NCBI GenBank assembly: GCA_905221605.1
Contig: CAJNDS010000463.1
Span: 16,001 to 80,000 of the forward strand
Direction of reading: 5' to 3'
Length of the DNA stretch: 64,000 nt
From: Symbiodinium natans
Lineage: Eukaryota; Sar; Dinophyceae; Suessiales; Symbiodiniaceae
The stretch's first letter is position 1; each line of letters begins with the position of its first letter. Under the pieces are notes generated by a model. The model was not told where the DNA came from. It searched no databases and saw only the letters and a list, made by a program, of their open reading frames with translations. Shown one piece after another: positions 12,100-24,329 of the stretch. The translations under genes and the position numbers were made by a program.

Positions 12100-12370
12100 G
12101 ATCTTCTGGCGCTTCAGGGGCTTGAAGGGTTTTTGTTTTGGGGTGTTAGGGGGTCTTAGGGGCTTTAGGGATTTGAAGGGCTTTGGGGGGGTTGCTTAGG
12201 GATTAAGGGGTTCAGGGCTTTGAGGGTTTTAGGGTTGAGGGTTCTTAGGGCTTTAGGGGGTTTTGGGGGGTTGCTTCGGGCTTAAGGGGCTTTAAGGGGT
12301 TTTAGGGGCTTTAGGGGATTCAGAGGATTCAGGGCTTTAAGGGTTTAGGGTTTAGGGTTTTTATGGCTTT
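12100..12370. repeat. Degenerate G-rich (GGGCTTTA-like) tract
   Basis: Closely spaced GGGG, GGGCTTTA and TTAGGGG words follow a TTTAGGG tract. It looks like decayed telomeric or quadruplex-forming DNA and has no coding signal. Confidence 0.6.
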
Positions 12371-12950
12371 AGGGATTGTAGGCCGGTAGTAGTGCTTTCG
12401 GGTTTCATGGTTTTCGGGCTTCAGGGTTTTAAGGCGGCTTATATGGGCATTTCCCAAAATGGGGGGGGGGGGGGGTTCCCCTTTTATACCCCATATACTA
12501 TAGCCCTTATTATAAGAACCCCCAAAAAAAGTATCCCTGTTTTCGGAAGCCCCCCATGTTGGCTCCATGGGGTTTCGGGCTTTAGGGTTTTGTTTGGGCT
12601 GCGGAGCTGGGTCGGCCAACCCTAAACCCTAAACCCTAAACCCTAAACCCTAAACACTCAAACCCTAAAAGGGGAGTTTTTTTTTGGGTTCGTTTTTTTT
12701 TTTGGGGGGGGCCTTTTTTTTTTTTTGGTCGAATTTCTTGGTTTTCTCTAGGAAAAACCCTACTTTCCTTACATTTTGGACGGATTTTCTGTCATTTCCC
12801 TTAGGTTTTCGTTGGTTTTTCATAGGGAAAAACCTATTTTTTACATTTTGGACGGATTTCCTGTAATTCCCTTAGGTTTTCCTTGGTTTTTCCTCGGGGG
12901 AAATCCCTATTTTCCTTACATTTTGGACAGATATCCTGTCATTTCCTTCG

Positions 12951-14160
12951 TTTCTTGGGCTTTGAAGCACGCTTGGTACGGCTTAAAAGAAGCTGGGGGG
13001 TTTGGAGGGGGGGCGCAGCCCCCCCACTTGCAAACACCTCTTGGGCTTTGAAGCACGCTCTGCACGGCTTCAAAAAAAAAGAGCGGGGGGGTTGGGGGGG
13101 GCGCACCCCCCCCCCCATTTGCAAACACAATGCTCACACGATGCTTTTCAACTAGTTTCTTGGGCTTTGAAGCACGCTTGGTACGACTTAAAAGAAGCGG
13201 GGGGGGGGTTGGGGGAAAACACAGCCCCCCGCCCCCCCATTTGCAAACACCCTGCTCACACGACGGGTGTCAACAAGTTTCTTGGGCTTTGAAGCACGCT
13301 CTGCACGGCTTGAAAAAAAAAACGAAGTTTTCGTTGCTTTTTCCTAAGGAAACCCTCTTCTGATTACATTTTGGACGGATTTCGTCAAACGTCAAAGCGT
13401 ACGTTGCTTTTCCTTAGTTTGTCCTAGGGAAAACCCTATTTGGTTCGTTTTCTTGGTTTCTATCATTCCCTCTATATTTTCATCGGATTCATACTTTTTT
13501 TTCAACTAGTTTCTCGGGCTTTGAAGCACGCTTGGTACGGCTTAAAAGAAGCGGGGGGTGTTGGGGGGGGACGCAGCCCCCCCCCCATTTGCAAACACCC
13601 TGCTCACATGATGGGTGTCAACAAGTTTCTTGGGCTTTGAAGCACGCTCTGCACTGCTTAAAAAAAGCAGGGGGGTTGGGGGGGGCGCAGCCCCCCCCCA
13701 TTTGCAAACACAATGCACACACGATGTTTTTTCAACTAGTTTCTTGGGCTTTGAAGCACGCTTGGTACAGCTCAAAAGAAGCGGGGGGGTTGGGGGGGCT
13801 GTGCCCCCCATTTGCAAACCTGCTCACATGATGGGTTTCAACTACTTTCTTGCGCTTTGGCTGAAAAAAAGCGGGGGGTTGGGGGGGGCGCAGCCCCCCC
13901 CATTTGCAATGCTCACACGATGTTTTTCAACGAGTTTCTTGGGCTTTGAACGGCTTAAAAAAGCGGGGGGGTTGGGGGGTCGCGCCCCCCATTTGCAAAC
14001 ACCCTGCTCACATGATGGGTGTCAACAAGTTTCTTGGGCTTTGAAGCGCGCTCTGCACGGCTTAAAAAAGCGGGGGGGTTGGGGGGGGCGCAGCCCCCCC
14101 CATTTGCAAACACAATGCTCACACGATGCTTTTCAACTAGTTTCTTGGGCTTTGAAGCAC
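12951..14160. repeat. Eleven ~115-bp tandem units of two alternating types
   Basis: Units begin with TTTCTTGGGCTTTGAAG at about 12951, 13040, 13156, 13278, 13510, 13626, 13740, 13849, 13935, 14029 and 14141. Two types largely alternate: one continues CACGCTTGGTACGGCTTAAA, the other CACGCTCTGCACGGCTT. Both then have a G-run, GCGCAGC and a C-run, which is palindromic, and end CATTTGCAAACA. The many overlapping ORFs (FLGFEAR..., WALKHA...) are repeat translations in different frames. Confidence 0.9.
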
Positions 14161-14163
14161 GCT

Positions 14164-14321
14164 TCCTTTCTTCCTTCCTTGCTTCCTTCCTTTCTTCCTT
14201 CCTTTCTTCCTTCCTTGCTTCCTTCCTTTCTTCAATCCTTTCTTCCTTCCTTCCTTCCTTCCTTGTTTTCTTCCTTTCTTTCATCCTTCCTTCCTTCCTT
14301 TCTTTCCTTCTTTCCTTCTAA
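14164..14321. repeat. Polypyrimidine CTTCCTTTCTTC tract
   Basis: Almost 160 bp of C and T with TTCC and CTTT words, purine on the other strand. This is a sequence type able to form a triplex. It abruptly replaces the rest of the last 115-bp unit. Confidence 0.9.
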
Positions 14322-14521
14322 AACCTACCAGAAATAACGCTTTCCTATGAAACCACAGAGAAATTACTGTTTTTCGTACGAAAAACCACGAAAATGCATC
14401 AAATCCTTTAAAAATATGGAGGGAATGGTGGTTTTCTTAGGAAAAACCAAGAAAATCGACCAAAAAAAAAAAAGACCCCCCCCAAAAAAAAAAAGACCCA
14501 AAAAAATAGGCCCTCCCAAGC

Positions 14522-15650
14522 TCTGCGCGCGCACGCCCGCCTCGCAAACGTCTTGGGGCTGTGCAAGCGGTGAAGGCCTGGGTTTTTTTTCTAAAAACTT
14601 CGATGGTCCAATCAGGTGGCTTGCCATGTCTTGGCTACTCCGCAGGTTGTACAGTATGCTTGCAAGCTTGCTGGGGCGATCACGAGCGCAACTCCATGTC
14701 ATGTGCTCGCACCTTAGCACAAGTGCCCCACAGCCAGAACCGCACAACACGGTTCACTCGCAATGGCCTCGGCCAAGTCGGCCCAGCTTGCTTCGAACTG
14801 GTCTTCGAGCGAGAGTGGCGTGCTGGTGCTCGATGCCTGCGCAGGCAAGCTGCAGCCAAACGACAGGACCTTCGTGGCTCTGGACTTCGTGCCTCTGAAA
14901 GCTGGGCGCTGGATGCTGGAGGAGGCGCCTCAAAACATCATGTGTCGCCACACTCTTGCGGTCCTCTTCAGCAAGAGGCAACTCGGAGAATGTAGAAAGT
15001 ACACAAGGGGAGAATTTGAATTCTGTGAGCCATCGCCTGTATGTCGTAAGCATCTGTCTGTGACAGCAACACCCTGGACACAAGAGCCTCCTCGTCATCC
15101 ACATCCATCCTGTACTTGTGTATGACCTGCTATCACTGACGCTACTGTGCCGAGATGCCCCTGACCGCGCTTCACAGGCCACAGTTTCTTCATGTTATTT
15201 CTGTCCGCCTGGCGCTTGCGTCGCTGCTGCCTCGTCGCAAGGCCTTAGTTGAAACCGCCCATTGTAAGAGCAAGAGCGCCTCTGCTAGCATTGCTTTACG
15301 GAGAACTCAAAGCTCAGATCAGAACTCTCTGGCACGTGGAGCTCTTTTTCGACCAGGGCTTCCTCAGCTGTTGCCATCTTTGCCACCTGTCAGTCACGGA
15401 TGATGCGTGGCAACTTTTCCAAATCATGCTTGAGACCATGACTGGCCAGGCATCAATCCATACGTGTGACATGTCATCAAGTGCCAAGAACCGTCGGCAT
15501 AGATAAAGCGTAAACTCTACCATGCCAAGGGCCATGCGACCCAGACTCGCTGCGCAGCGTCCTGGCCTAATCGTGCCTAACCGAGACCCCAGGGAGCCCT
15601 GCCTCCCTCCTCTTAATCCCCCCCAAGGCCGAGATTTGCCCCCATTTCGC
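14522..15650. other. Unassigned, unique sequence
   Basis: Unique, GC-balanced sequence with overlapping ORFs of about 120-144 codons on both strands (for example 14763-15125 plus and 14754-15182 minus). None has a motif I recognise and no frame is clearly preferred. It could hold exons of an unrecognised gene. Confidence 0.4.
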
Positions 15651-18600
15651 CACCCTTCCGAAACGCTATACTCGCTTTTGTGGCTGCTTCTTCAGCGCCG
15701 TTCCCGGTCGGTGCCAGCGGCAGCCCTTATACCAGTGGAGTGTGGAACGACTCACATTGGCTATGGAAGTCTCATGAAGTCTCTGAACTCACAAACACAC
15801 AGACAGGCGTTCATGTTGACCGCAAGAACCCCCGCCGGCAGAACAGATACGAGGGCCAAGATGCCAAACACAGACGACAGGGAGTTCTAGGCTCTCCAGG
15901 CCAGCCGGTCTCCGGGCATGACGTTGGGTTTCAACGATTCTGCAAAATCTTAACTAAACAGGGGTCTCCGTGACTCGGATAAATTCTAATAAAGGATTTC
16001 TATGTGACCCAGATAGCCTCTACCTATTCCTGCGCTGTGATGTGCCACTTTGAGGCTGCAGCACATTTGTCAGGCGTCTCGCAATCCTGGTTCATCGGCA
16101 TGTGCTGACGACTGCAGCCAACGCGTGCGCACTGCAGCAAGCGCTCGATGCAGTTCCTGCGCCCTTCGACTCGAAGGTGGAGTGCGCACAAGGTCCTGGC
16201 GGGAACCAAACATTGCCACAGAGCTGACGACTGAAATCAAACACACGACGCACTGACTTCATTGCATGATGCCGAGCATGACTCTGTGACGTCCACTCCA
16301 GCATGTGGCAATTCTCTGCAGATCTCCTATTCACTACACTGCGGTCACCGTCCTCCTCCCAGAACGTGCAGGTCGCCTAGCTCGTGCCAACATGGCTTCA
16401 AAAGTACGTGACAACTGCAGTGAGTCGCAGAAACATAGACAGATTCGCTCCAAGAGGAGTAGGCATGTTTGCTCTTGCTGCGTTGTTACACGTTGTTGAT
16501 TTCATGGCGTGCCCGGCGTGCAACCACCAATTGCAGTAGTGACTGGTTTATTGCAAGAGGCAGCCGACTCCAGGCTTTGTGTGTCTGGCGGGCGGTGCTG
16601 ATGTCGGCTCGGAAGTGCGGGCCTTGCGACTTTCCCAAGCTGCAGGTCAAAGCGCGGCTTCCGCCCAGCCAACCCACAGGGTTGGGTGCAGCTGCTTCGT
16701 TTGGGCATCCCTGGTCTAGATGCTTCGCAAGTTTGTGCACCTTTGGCGGCCCCAAGATGTGCCGAGTATGTTCAGCGATGTTTCTGGACGACGAGCTCAG
16801 GGTCACAAGATTCAAGTGATAAAAGGAATTGTCCACCTAAACCTACATGTGAGATTCACCCCGGGTGTTATGGGATTATGAATCCCATATGTGGGTGTCA
16901 GTGCCAATTGCTGACGGTAGCTGTGCAGCCTTCTCCTAACCCCCCCTCCCCACCCTTCCGAAACGCTGCTCGCTTCTTTGGCTGCTTCTTCAGCGCCGTT
17001 CCCGGTCGGTGCCGGCGGCAGCCCTTATACCAGTGGAATGTATGGAACGATTCACGTTGGCTATGGAAGTCTCTGAACTCACAAACACACAGACAGGCGT
17101 TCATGTTGACCGCAATAATCATAGACCGGCCAACCCCCCTCGCCTGAACCCCCGCCGGCAGAACAGATACGAGGGCCAAGATGCCAAACACAGACGACAG
17201 GGAGTTCTAGGCTCTCCAGGCAAGCCGGTCTCCGGGCATGACGTTGGGTTTCAACGATTCTGCAAAAGCTTAACTAAACAGGGGTCTCCGTGACTCGGAT
17301 AAATTCAAATAAAGGATTTCTATGTGACCCAGATAGCCTCTACCTATTCCTGCGCTGTGACGTGCCACTTTGAGGCTGCAGCACATGTGTCAGGCGTCTC
17401 GCAATCCTGGCTCATCGGCATGTGCTGACGACTGCAGCCAACGCGTGCGCACTGCAGCAAGCGCTCGACGCAGCTCCTGCGCCCTTCGACGCGGAGGTGG
17501 AGTGCGCACAAGGTCCTGGCGGGAACCAAACATTGCCACAGAGCTGACGACTGAAATCAAACACACGACGCACTGACTTCATTGCATGATGCCGAGCATG
17601 ACTCTGTGACGTCCACTCCAGCATGTGGCAATTCTCTGCAGATCTCCTATTCACTACACTGCGGTCACCGTCCTCCTCCCAGAACGTGCAGGTCGCCTAG
17701 CTCGTGCCAACATGGCTTCAAAAGTACGTGACAACTGCAGTGAGTCGCAGAAACATAGACAGATTCGCTCCAAGAGGAGTAGGCATGTTTGCTCTTGCTG
17801 CGTTGTTACACGTTGTTGATTTCATGGCGTGCCCGGCGTGCAACCACCAATTGCAGTAGTGACTGGTTTATTGCAAGAGGCAGCCGACTCCAGGCTTTGT
17901 GTGTCTGGCGGGCGGTGCTGATGTCGGCTCGGAAGTGCGGGCCTTGCGACTTTCCCAAGCTGCAGGTCAAAGCGCGGCTTCCGCCCAGCCAACCCACAGG
18001 GTTGGGTGCAGCTGCTTCGTTTGGGCATCCCTGGTCTAGATGCTTCGCAAGTTTGTGCACCTTTGGCGGCCCCAAGATGTGCCGAGTATGTTCAGCGATG
18101 TTTCTGGACGACGAGCTCAGGGTCACAAGATTCAAGTGATAAAAGGAATTGTCCACCTAAACCTACATGTGAGATTCACCCCGGGTGTTATGGGATTATG
18201 AATCCCATATGTGGGTGTCAGTGCCAATTGCTGACGGTAGCTGTGCAGCCTTCTCCTAACCCCCCCTCCCCACCCTTCCGAAACGCTGCTCGCTTCTTTG
18301 GCTGCTTCTTCAGCGCCGTTCCCGGTCGGTGCCGGCGGCAGCCCTTATACCAGTGGAATGTATGGAACGATTCACGTTGGCTATGGAAGTCTCTGAACTC
18401 ACAAACACACAGACAGGCGTTCATGTTGACCGCAATAATCATAGACCGGCCAACCCCCCTCGCCTGAACCCGCGCCAGCAGAACAGATACGAGGGCCAAG
18501 ATGCCAAACACAGACGACAGGGAGTTCTAGGCTCTCCAGGCCAGCCGGTCTCCGGGCATGACGTTGGGTTTCAACGATTCTGCAAAAGCTTAACTAAACA

Positions 18601-21600
18601 GGGGTCTCCATGACTCGGATAAATTCTAATAAAGGATTTCTATGTGACCCAGATAGCCTCTACCTATTCCTGCGCTGTGATGTGCCACTTTGAGGCTGCA
18701 GCACATTTGTCAGGCGTCTCGCAATCCTGGCTCATCGGCATGTGCTGACGACTGCAGCCAACGCGTGCGCACTGCAGCAAGCGCTCGACGCAGCTCCTGC
18801 GCCCTTCGACGCGGAGGTGGAGTGCGCACAAGGTCCTGGCGGGAACCAAACATTGCCACAGAGCTGACGACTGGAATCAAACACACGACGCACTGACTTC
18901 ATGATGCCGAGCATGACTCTGTGACGTCCACTCCAGCATGTGGCAATTCTCTGCAGATCTCCTATTCACTACACTGCGGTCACCGTCCTCCTCCCAGAAC
19001 GTGCAGGTCGCCTGGCTCGTGCCAACATGGCTTCAAAAGTACGTGACAACTGCAGTGAGTCGCAGAAACATAGACAGATTCGCTCCAAGAGGAGTAGGAG
19101 ATGGCAGCAGCCCGAAACACAACAAAAGTGGGGGGGTGGGCGATATAGAATGATGAGAAACACATTGACATTGGTTTTCATGTTTGCTCATGCTGCGTTG
19201 TTACACGTTGTTGATTTCATGGCGGGCGCGGCGTGCAACCACCAATTGCAGTAGTGACTGGTTTATTGCAAGAGGCTGCCGACTCCAGGCTTTGTGTGTC
19301 TGGCGGGCGGTGCTGATGTCGGCTCGGAAGTGCGGGCCTTGCGACTTTCCCAAGCTGCACGTCAACGCGCGGCTTCCGCCCAGCCAACCGACAGGGTTGG
19401 GTGCAGCTGCTTCGTTTGGGCACCTAACCCCCCCTCCCCACCCTTCCGAAACGCTGCTCGCTTCTTTGGCTGCTTCTTCAGCGCCGTTCCCGGTCGGTGC
19501 CGGCGGCAGCCCTTATACCAGTGGAATGTATGGAACGATTCACGTTGGCTATGGAAGTCTCTGAACTCACAAACACAGACAGGCGTTCATGTTGACCGCA
19601 ATAATCATAAACCGGCCAACCCCCCTCGCCTGAACCCCCGCCGGCAGAACAGATACGAGGGCCAAGATGCCAAACACAGACGACAGGGAGTTCTAGGCTC
19701 TCCAGGCCAGCCGGTCTCCGGGCATGACGTTGGGTTTCAACTATTCTGCAAAGCTTAACTAAACCGGGGGGGGGTCTCCGTGACTCGGATAAATTCTCAT
19801 AAAGGATTTCTATGTGACCCAGATAGCCTCTACCTATTCCTGCGCTGTGATGTGCCACTTTGAGGCTGCAGCACATGTGTCAGGCGTCTCGCAATCCTGG
19901 CTCATCGGCATGTGCTGACGACTGCAGCCAACGCGTGCGCACTGCAGCAAGCGCTCGACGCAGCTCCTGCGCCCTTCGACGCGGAGGTGGAGTGCGCACA
20001 AGGTCCTGGCGGGAACCAAACATTGCCACAAAGCTGACGACTGAAATCAAACACACGACGCACTGACTTCATGATGCCGAGCATGACTCTGTGACGTCCA
20101 CTCCAGCATGTGGCAATTCTCTGCAGATCTCCTATTCACTACACTGCGGTCACCGTCCTCCTCCCAGAACGTGCAGGTCGCCTAGCTCGTGCCAACATGG
20201 CTTCAAAAGTACGTGACAACTGCAGTGAGTCGCAGAAACATAGACAGATTCGCTCCAAGAGGAGTAGGAGATGGCAGCAGCCCGAAACACAACAAAAGTG
20301 GGGGGGTGGGCGATATATAGAATGATGAGAAACACATTGACATTGGTTTTCATGTTTGCTCATGCTGCGTTGTTACACGTTGTTGATTTCATGGCGGGCG
20401 CGGCGTGCAACCACCAATTGCAGTAGTGACTGGTTTATTGCAAGAGGCTGCCGACTCCAGGCTTTGTGTGTCTGGCGGGCGGTGCTGATGTCGGCTCGGA
20501 AGTGCGGGCCTTGCGACTTTCCCAAGCTGCAGGTCAACGCGCGGCTTCCGCCCAGCCAACCGACAGGGTTGGGTGCAGCTGCTTCGTTTGGGCACCTAAC
20601 CCCCCCTCCTCACCCTTCCGAAACGCTGCTCGCTTCTTTGGCTGCTTCTTCAGCGCCGTTCCCGGTCGGTGCCGGCGGCAGCCCTTATACCAGTGGAATG
20701 TATGGAACGATTCACGTTGGCTATGGAAGTCTCTGAACTCACAAACACACAGACAGGCGTTCATGTTGACCGCAATAATCATAGACCGGCCAACCCCCCT
20801 CACCTGAACCCCCGCCGGCAGAACAGATACGAGGGCCAAGATGCCAAACACAGACGACAGGGAGTTCTAGGCTCTCCAGGCCAGCCGGTCTCCGGGCATG
20901 ACGTTGGGTTTCAACGATTCTGCAAAAGCTTAACTAAACAGGGGTCTCCGTGACTCGGATAAATTCTAATAAAGGATTTCTATGTGACCCAGATAGCCTC
21001 TACCTATTCCTGCGCTGTGACGTGCCACTTTGAGGCTGCAGCACATGTGTCAGGCGTCTCGCAATCCTGGCTCATCGGCATGTGCTAACGATTGCAGCCA
21101 GCGCGTGCGCACTGCAGCAAGCGCTCGACGCAGCTCCTGCGCCCTTCGATGAGGTGGAGTGCGTACAAGGTCCTGGCGGGAACCAAACATAGCTGACTAC
21201 AGAAATCAAACAAACGACGCACTGACTTCATTGCATGATGCCGAGCATGAATCTGTGACGTCCACTCCAGCATGTGGCAATCCTCTGCGGATCTCCAGTT
21301 CGCCTAGCTCGTGCCAACATGGCTTCAAAAGTACGTGACAAGTGCAGTGATTCGCAGAAACATAGACAGATTCGCTCCAAGAGGAGTAGGAGATGGCAGC
21401 AGCCCGAAACACAACAAAGTGGGGGGGTGGGCGATCTAGAAAGATAAGAAACGCATTGACATTGGTTTTCATGCTTGTTCATGCTGCGTTGTTACACGTT
21501 GTTGATTTCATGGCGGGCGCGGCGTGCAACCACCAATTGCAGTAGTGACTGGTTTATTGCAAGAGGCAGCCGACTCCAGGCTTTGTGTGTCTGGCGGGCG

Positions 21601-21803
21601 GTGCTGATGTCGGCTCGGAAGTGCGGGCCTTGCGACTTTCCCAAGCTGCAGGTCAACGCGCGGCTTCCGCCCAGCCAACCGACAGGGTTGGGTGCAGCTG
21701 CTTCGTTTGGGCATCCCTGGTCTAGATGCTTCGCAAGTTTGTGCACCTTTGGCGGCCCCAAGATGTGCCGAGTATGTTCAGCGATGTTTCTGGACGACGA
21801 GCT
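15651..21803. repeat. Five-copy tandem array, unit 1.17-1.32 kb
   Basis: Copies begin at each CACCCTTCCGAAACGCT: 15651, 16951, 18271, 19439 and 20611, giving lengths 1300, 1320, 1168, 1172 and about 1193. Copies 1 and 2 differ by scattered substitutions. Copies 3 and 4 carry an extra block of about 80 bp (AGATGGCAGCAGCCCGAAAC...) and lack about 250 bp after TTCGTTTGGGCA. Copy 5 has both the extra block and part of the 250-bp segment but lost a 48-bp segment near 21,290. Overlapping ORFs of 60-154 codons recur on both strands; none resembles a known family, and no spliced-leader, 5S or U-snRNA sequence was seen. A tandem gene array or a satellite is possible. Confidence 0.95.
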
Positions 21804-23018
21804 GTGCAGCCTCCTCGAGCCCCCCAACGCACAAGAGCAACCTGACGAGAACACGTCACAGCCGCCTTCGGCTTGCAGAGGGTGTCCACCAAGAGCTGCT
21901 TGACATCCTTCAGCAACTCTTGGCGGAAGACCGCCAGCTCCTGCAAATCAGACAAGATGCCCCCTTGGACCAACAGCTCTGAATGCCCACCTGGTTGAGC
22001 AGCAGCCTCATGTCACCCTGCCGTGGACAGAACAGATGGACGGCAATTCAGACGCGAAACCCTCTGGGAGCACTCGTGCCGTGACCTGCATCGCTTCCAC
22101 AGCTGCAGCTTGCGGCGAAGTGGGGCAGCCGTTCGCGACGCAAGAAGGCTCTTGCGGCCAAAGGAGTGTCCACATGGCAGCTGAAGGCTTCGCGGCTTAG
22201 TGAATTGTCACGAAGGCCCAACGTGCTTTTTCTCACTCCATCGTTATTGCGTGGCCACAGCAGCCCTCATGTGGCACATACATGCACATACGCTGCTACT
22301 TGATCGAAGATGCAGCAAGTGCTGCAGCTGTCATTAGGGACCGATCATTGTGGTTGTAAAGGTATGCAATGAAATGCAGTCAACCTCAAGCTCTGTAACG
22401 CTCACACTGCCCATGTGAGAAACTGCAAAAGCTTTGAGGTCGCTGCGGGCATTTGTGAAGAGGCCTTGCAGGCCGTACAGACATGTGCACCAGCCCAGAT
22501 TTGCCAAATATTCCCGTTTCGTTGAGGTCCAGAGGCTTAGGGCTTTAAGGGATGCTTGCAAGGTCTAGTTTCAAAAGTCCCAACGCAATCGGAGCCAGGT
22601 ACTTTTTTGCCTAGGACCTAGCAGGGTTGGGCCGCATGGCTGAGTCCACCTCCAAGGCACGAAGCCAAGCTGGTTTTGGTTCAACAGTCAACATTCTCTC
22701 GGCTGGGAGTTGTTTTTTTCGTCTCGGGCACTGCACCTTGCTTCGTACAGCTTCAGGTCAAAAGCTTCAAACCGAGCCCGCGTTGGCAGTTCGGTAACTC
22801 CCTTGTCTCAAGCTGCCACTCTGGTTCAAGCCGGCGAAGCCGTCTGTGGAGTGGTAGTAAGGTGGGATGCCGTAAACTAAAGGTTTTTGGACCTCTTCCT
22901 TCGCAGGAAGCCCCCACTTTCCTACGCCCACCGTGTCCAGTGCCTACAAGCTTAATGCGCACGAATGCCCCCTTGCGGAATGCTATCCTGGAGGCCCTGA
23001 AGATCCAGCTGAGGATGT
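21804..23018. other. Unassigned sequence
   Basis: Sequence after the last array copy. Short ORFs occur on both strands (for example 22334-22561 minus, 22676-23128 plus) without recognisable domains. The words GGGCTTTAAGGGAT near 22,535 recur near 42,080, suggesting a small dispersed repeat. Confidence 0.35.
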
Positions 23019-23716
23019 TCATCTCTGTTGCATGTGTTGTTCACGTCTGTTCCGAACTTGGCGATTCAGCTCTGCGGCTTTGGTCTCAACAACCTCCACG
23101 CTTGCACATGCTTGGAACGGATCGCTGACGAGATGCTGGAAGTTGGAAAGACTCGATACAGTTTGGGTGATGGAGCTGCTGACGATGTCCACTGAAACAT
23201 GCCAAAAGCCCTGTATTGCTCGAAATCCTGCTTGCACGTCCATAGCACCGATCAGCTGAGAGATGTCATGACGGTACAGGCCTCTTCTAGCCCGGTATGC
23301 CCAAACAAGGTGAGTGCGGATCTTCTGGTACAACGTCTTGTCCATCTCAGAAAACAGCTTCAATGCCCGCAACGCATGGCTCCGACAAGCTTCGCTGCTG
23401 TTGGCCCCACACGCTTCTGCAAGAGCTTGCACGCAGGCCTCATTGAACCTCCCGAACAACACAGGCCTGCACTTGGCGAAAGCCCCACAGATTTCCACAC
23501 GGACTTCATCATCGGCGTGTCACACTCATGCCCTTCCTTTTTGCAGTTTGAAAACAGTGTCCAGCCCAAACTGCCATTGTCCATTGAGCGTTTTTTGAGA
23601 TCCTCTCTTCCGGGTGCCGGCAATGTTCTCTCAGCTCCCGTGCCGCAGCCAACAAAGCGTTGGGCCAGGCCCTGTGCCAAGCGTTGATGCCCTTGAAGAA
23701 ACACCACAGTCCTGCA
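23019..23716 (-). pseudogene. Degenerate alpha-helical (HEAT/ARM-like?) protein fragment
   Basis: A plausible acceptor, GATGCTTGCAG|G, near 23,716 opens a frame reading GLWCFFKGINAWHRAW and continuing to AKRKGMSV near 23,515. The sense then continues in another frame as HADDEVR and EICGAFAKCRPVLFGRF down to 23,019. The two parts read as one helical, Ala/Leu/Arg-rich protein broken by a one-base shift near 23,512. Pairs of helices with ALAEAC and HALRALKLF resemble HEAT/ARM repeats, but I cannot assign a family. It may be a pseudogene, a frameshift error or two exons. Confidence 0.4.
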
Positions 23717-23719
23717 AGC

Positions 23720-24329
23720 ATCTTCTCACATCTTCTCACACTACAGTGCATGGCAAAGCTGAGCGAACAGATGAGAGAAATCACTCGGTTTTGAGGCCAT
23801 CGTACCTGCGTTGCAAGCCTGTAGCACGTCGCGTTGGTCGCTCTTCCTCTCCCTGAAGTCGCTGGCGGCGATGGCTTTGCACCACTTTCCAGTGACCACA
23901 AAGATGTCGGGCCTTGCTGCTGTATGCGACGTCGACACCTACCCTGAAATCTTGCACAGCTCACTATTGGGCCCGTGCTTAGAAAGCTGCATCAAGTTCA
24001 TGAAGTGCTCCAAAAAGACCTGCCAGGAAGTGACGGGAAGGCTCGACTTGGACTTCAATGCACGGAAGCAACATTGTGCACAGCGGCTTCCAATCACAAA
24101 AGCCGTGCGCAACATTTTTCCGCACCAGAAAGGGGCTCATTGGAAGGCACAAGCTCATTTCCTAATTCCATCCTCTCAAAGAATGGAAAAAGGAAGTCCT
24201 CAGCAAGCCTCCCAACTCAAGCGTTTGACGCAGAGACCCCCGGTTCCGACCCCTTTGTTTCTGCCCCCTTGCTATGGCCGGATTCCCAAATTCATCATCC
24301 TGAAATGTCCTAAGACTCGCCTCAAGCAG
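23720..24329. other. Unassigned sequence
   Basis: Overlapping ORFs on both strands (for example 23811-24473 plus, Lys/Arg/Pro-rich) with no recognisable domain or convincing splice structure. Confidence 0.3.

Larger units (their letters stand above)
1..12660. repeat. Interstitial telomeric-repeat patchwork, both orientations
   Basis: About 30 tracts of CCCTAAA or TTTAGGG are scattered through 12.6 kb and separated by 100-500 bp of unrelated sequence. Clean tracts include 663-746, 1687-1740, 2107-2175, 5036-5135, 5703-5765, 7565-7625, 7959-8029, 9350-9485, 10030-10100, 10308-10370 and 12030-12100. Both orientations occur and alternate without a polarity gradient, so this is not one terminal telomere. 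No ORF in this stretch looks like a gene; ORFs of up to 100 codons are read-through of repeats or low-complexity DNA. The spacers contain foldbacks and dispersed repeats that are listed separately. TTTAGGG is the dinoflagellate and plant-type telomere heptamer. Confidence 0.95.
12677..14510. mobile_element. Foldback element with T/G-rich terminal inverted repeats
   Basis: The left arm (12677-12752) reads T-run, GGGTTCG, T-run, G8, T-run, GGTCGAATTTCTTGG. The right arm (14436-14507), read as its complement, has the same blocks in the same order and ends GGTCGATTTTCTTGG. Inside are three T-rich units of about 73 bp sharing TACATTTTGGACGGAT (12760-12950; again 13360-13380), then tandem units of about 115 bp, then a pyrimidine tract. 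No transposase is visible. I interpret it as a non-autonomous foldback or MITE-like element; mutual inversion of two simple-sequence tracts is the alternative. Confidence 0.65.

Noticed and set aside
12951-14160. CRISPR-like array
   Set aside because: Repeats are ~115 bp, without short unique spacers, in a eukaryotic genome.
13002-14337. Overlapping ORFs with FLGFEAR / ALKHAW repeats
   Set aside because: The same ~115-bp unit is read in different frames, and unit lengths are not multiples of three, so no consistent protein is encoded.
15651-21803. Recurring 116- and 153-codon ORFs in the tandem array
   Set aside because: Conservation is at DNA level across all frames and both strands, and indels between copies break them; not annotated as genes without RNA data.
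15651-21803. Spliced-leader RNA, 5S rRNA or U-snRNA array
   Set aside because: I looked for the dinoflagellate spliced-leader 22-mer and for U1, U2, U4, U6 and 5S signature words by eye and saw none.
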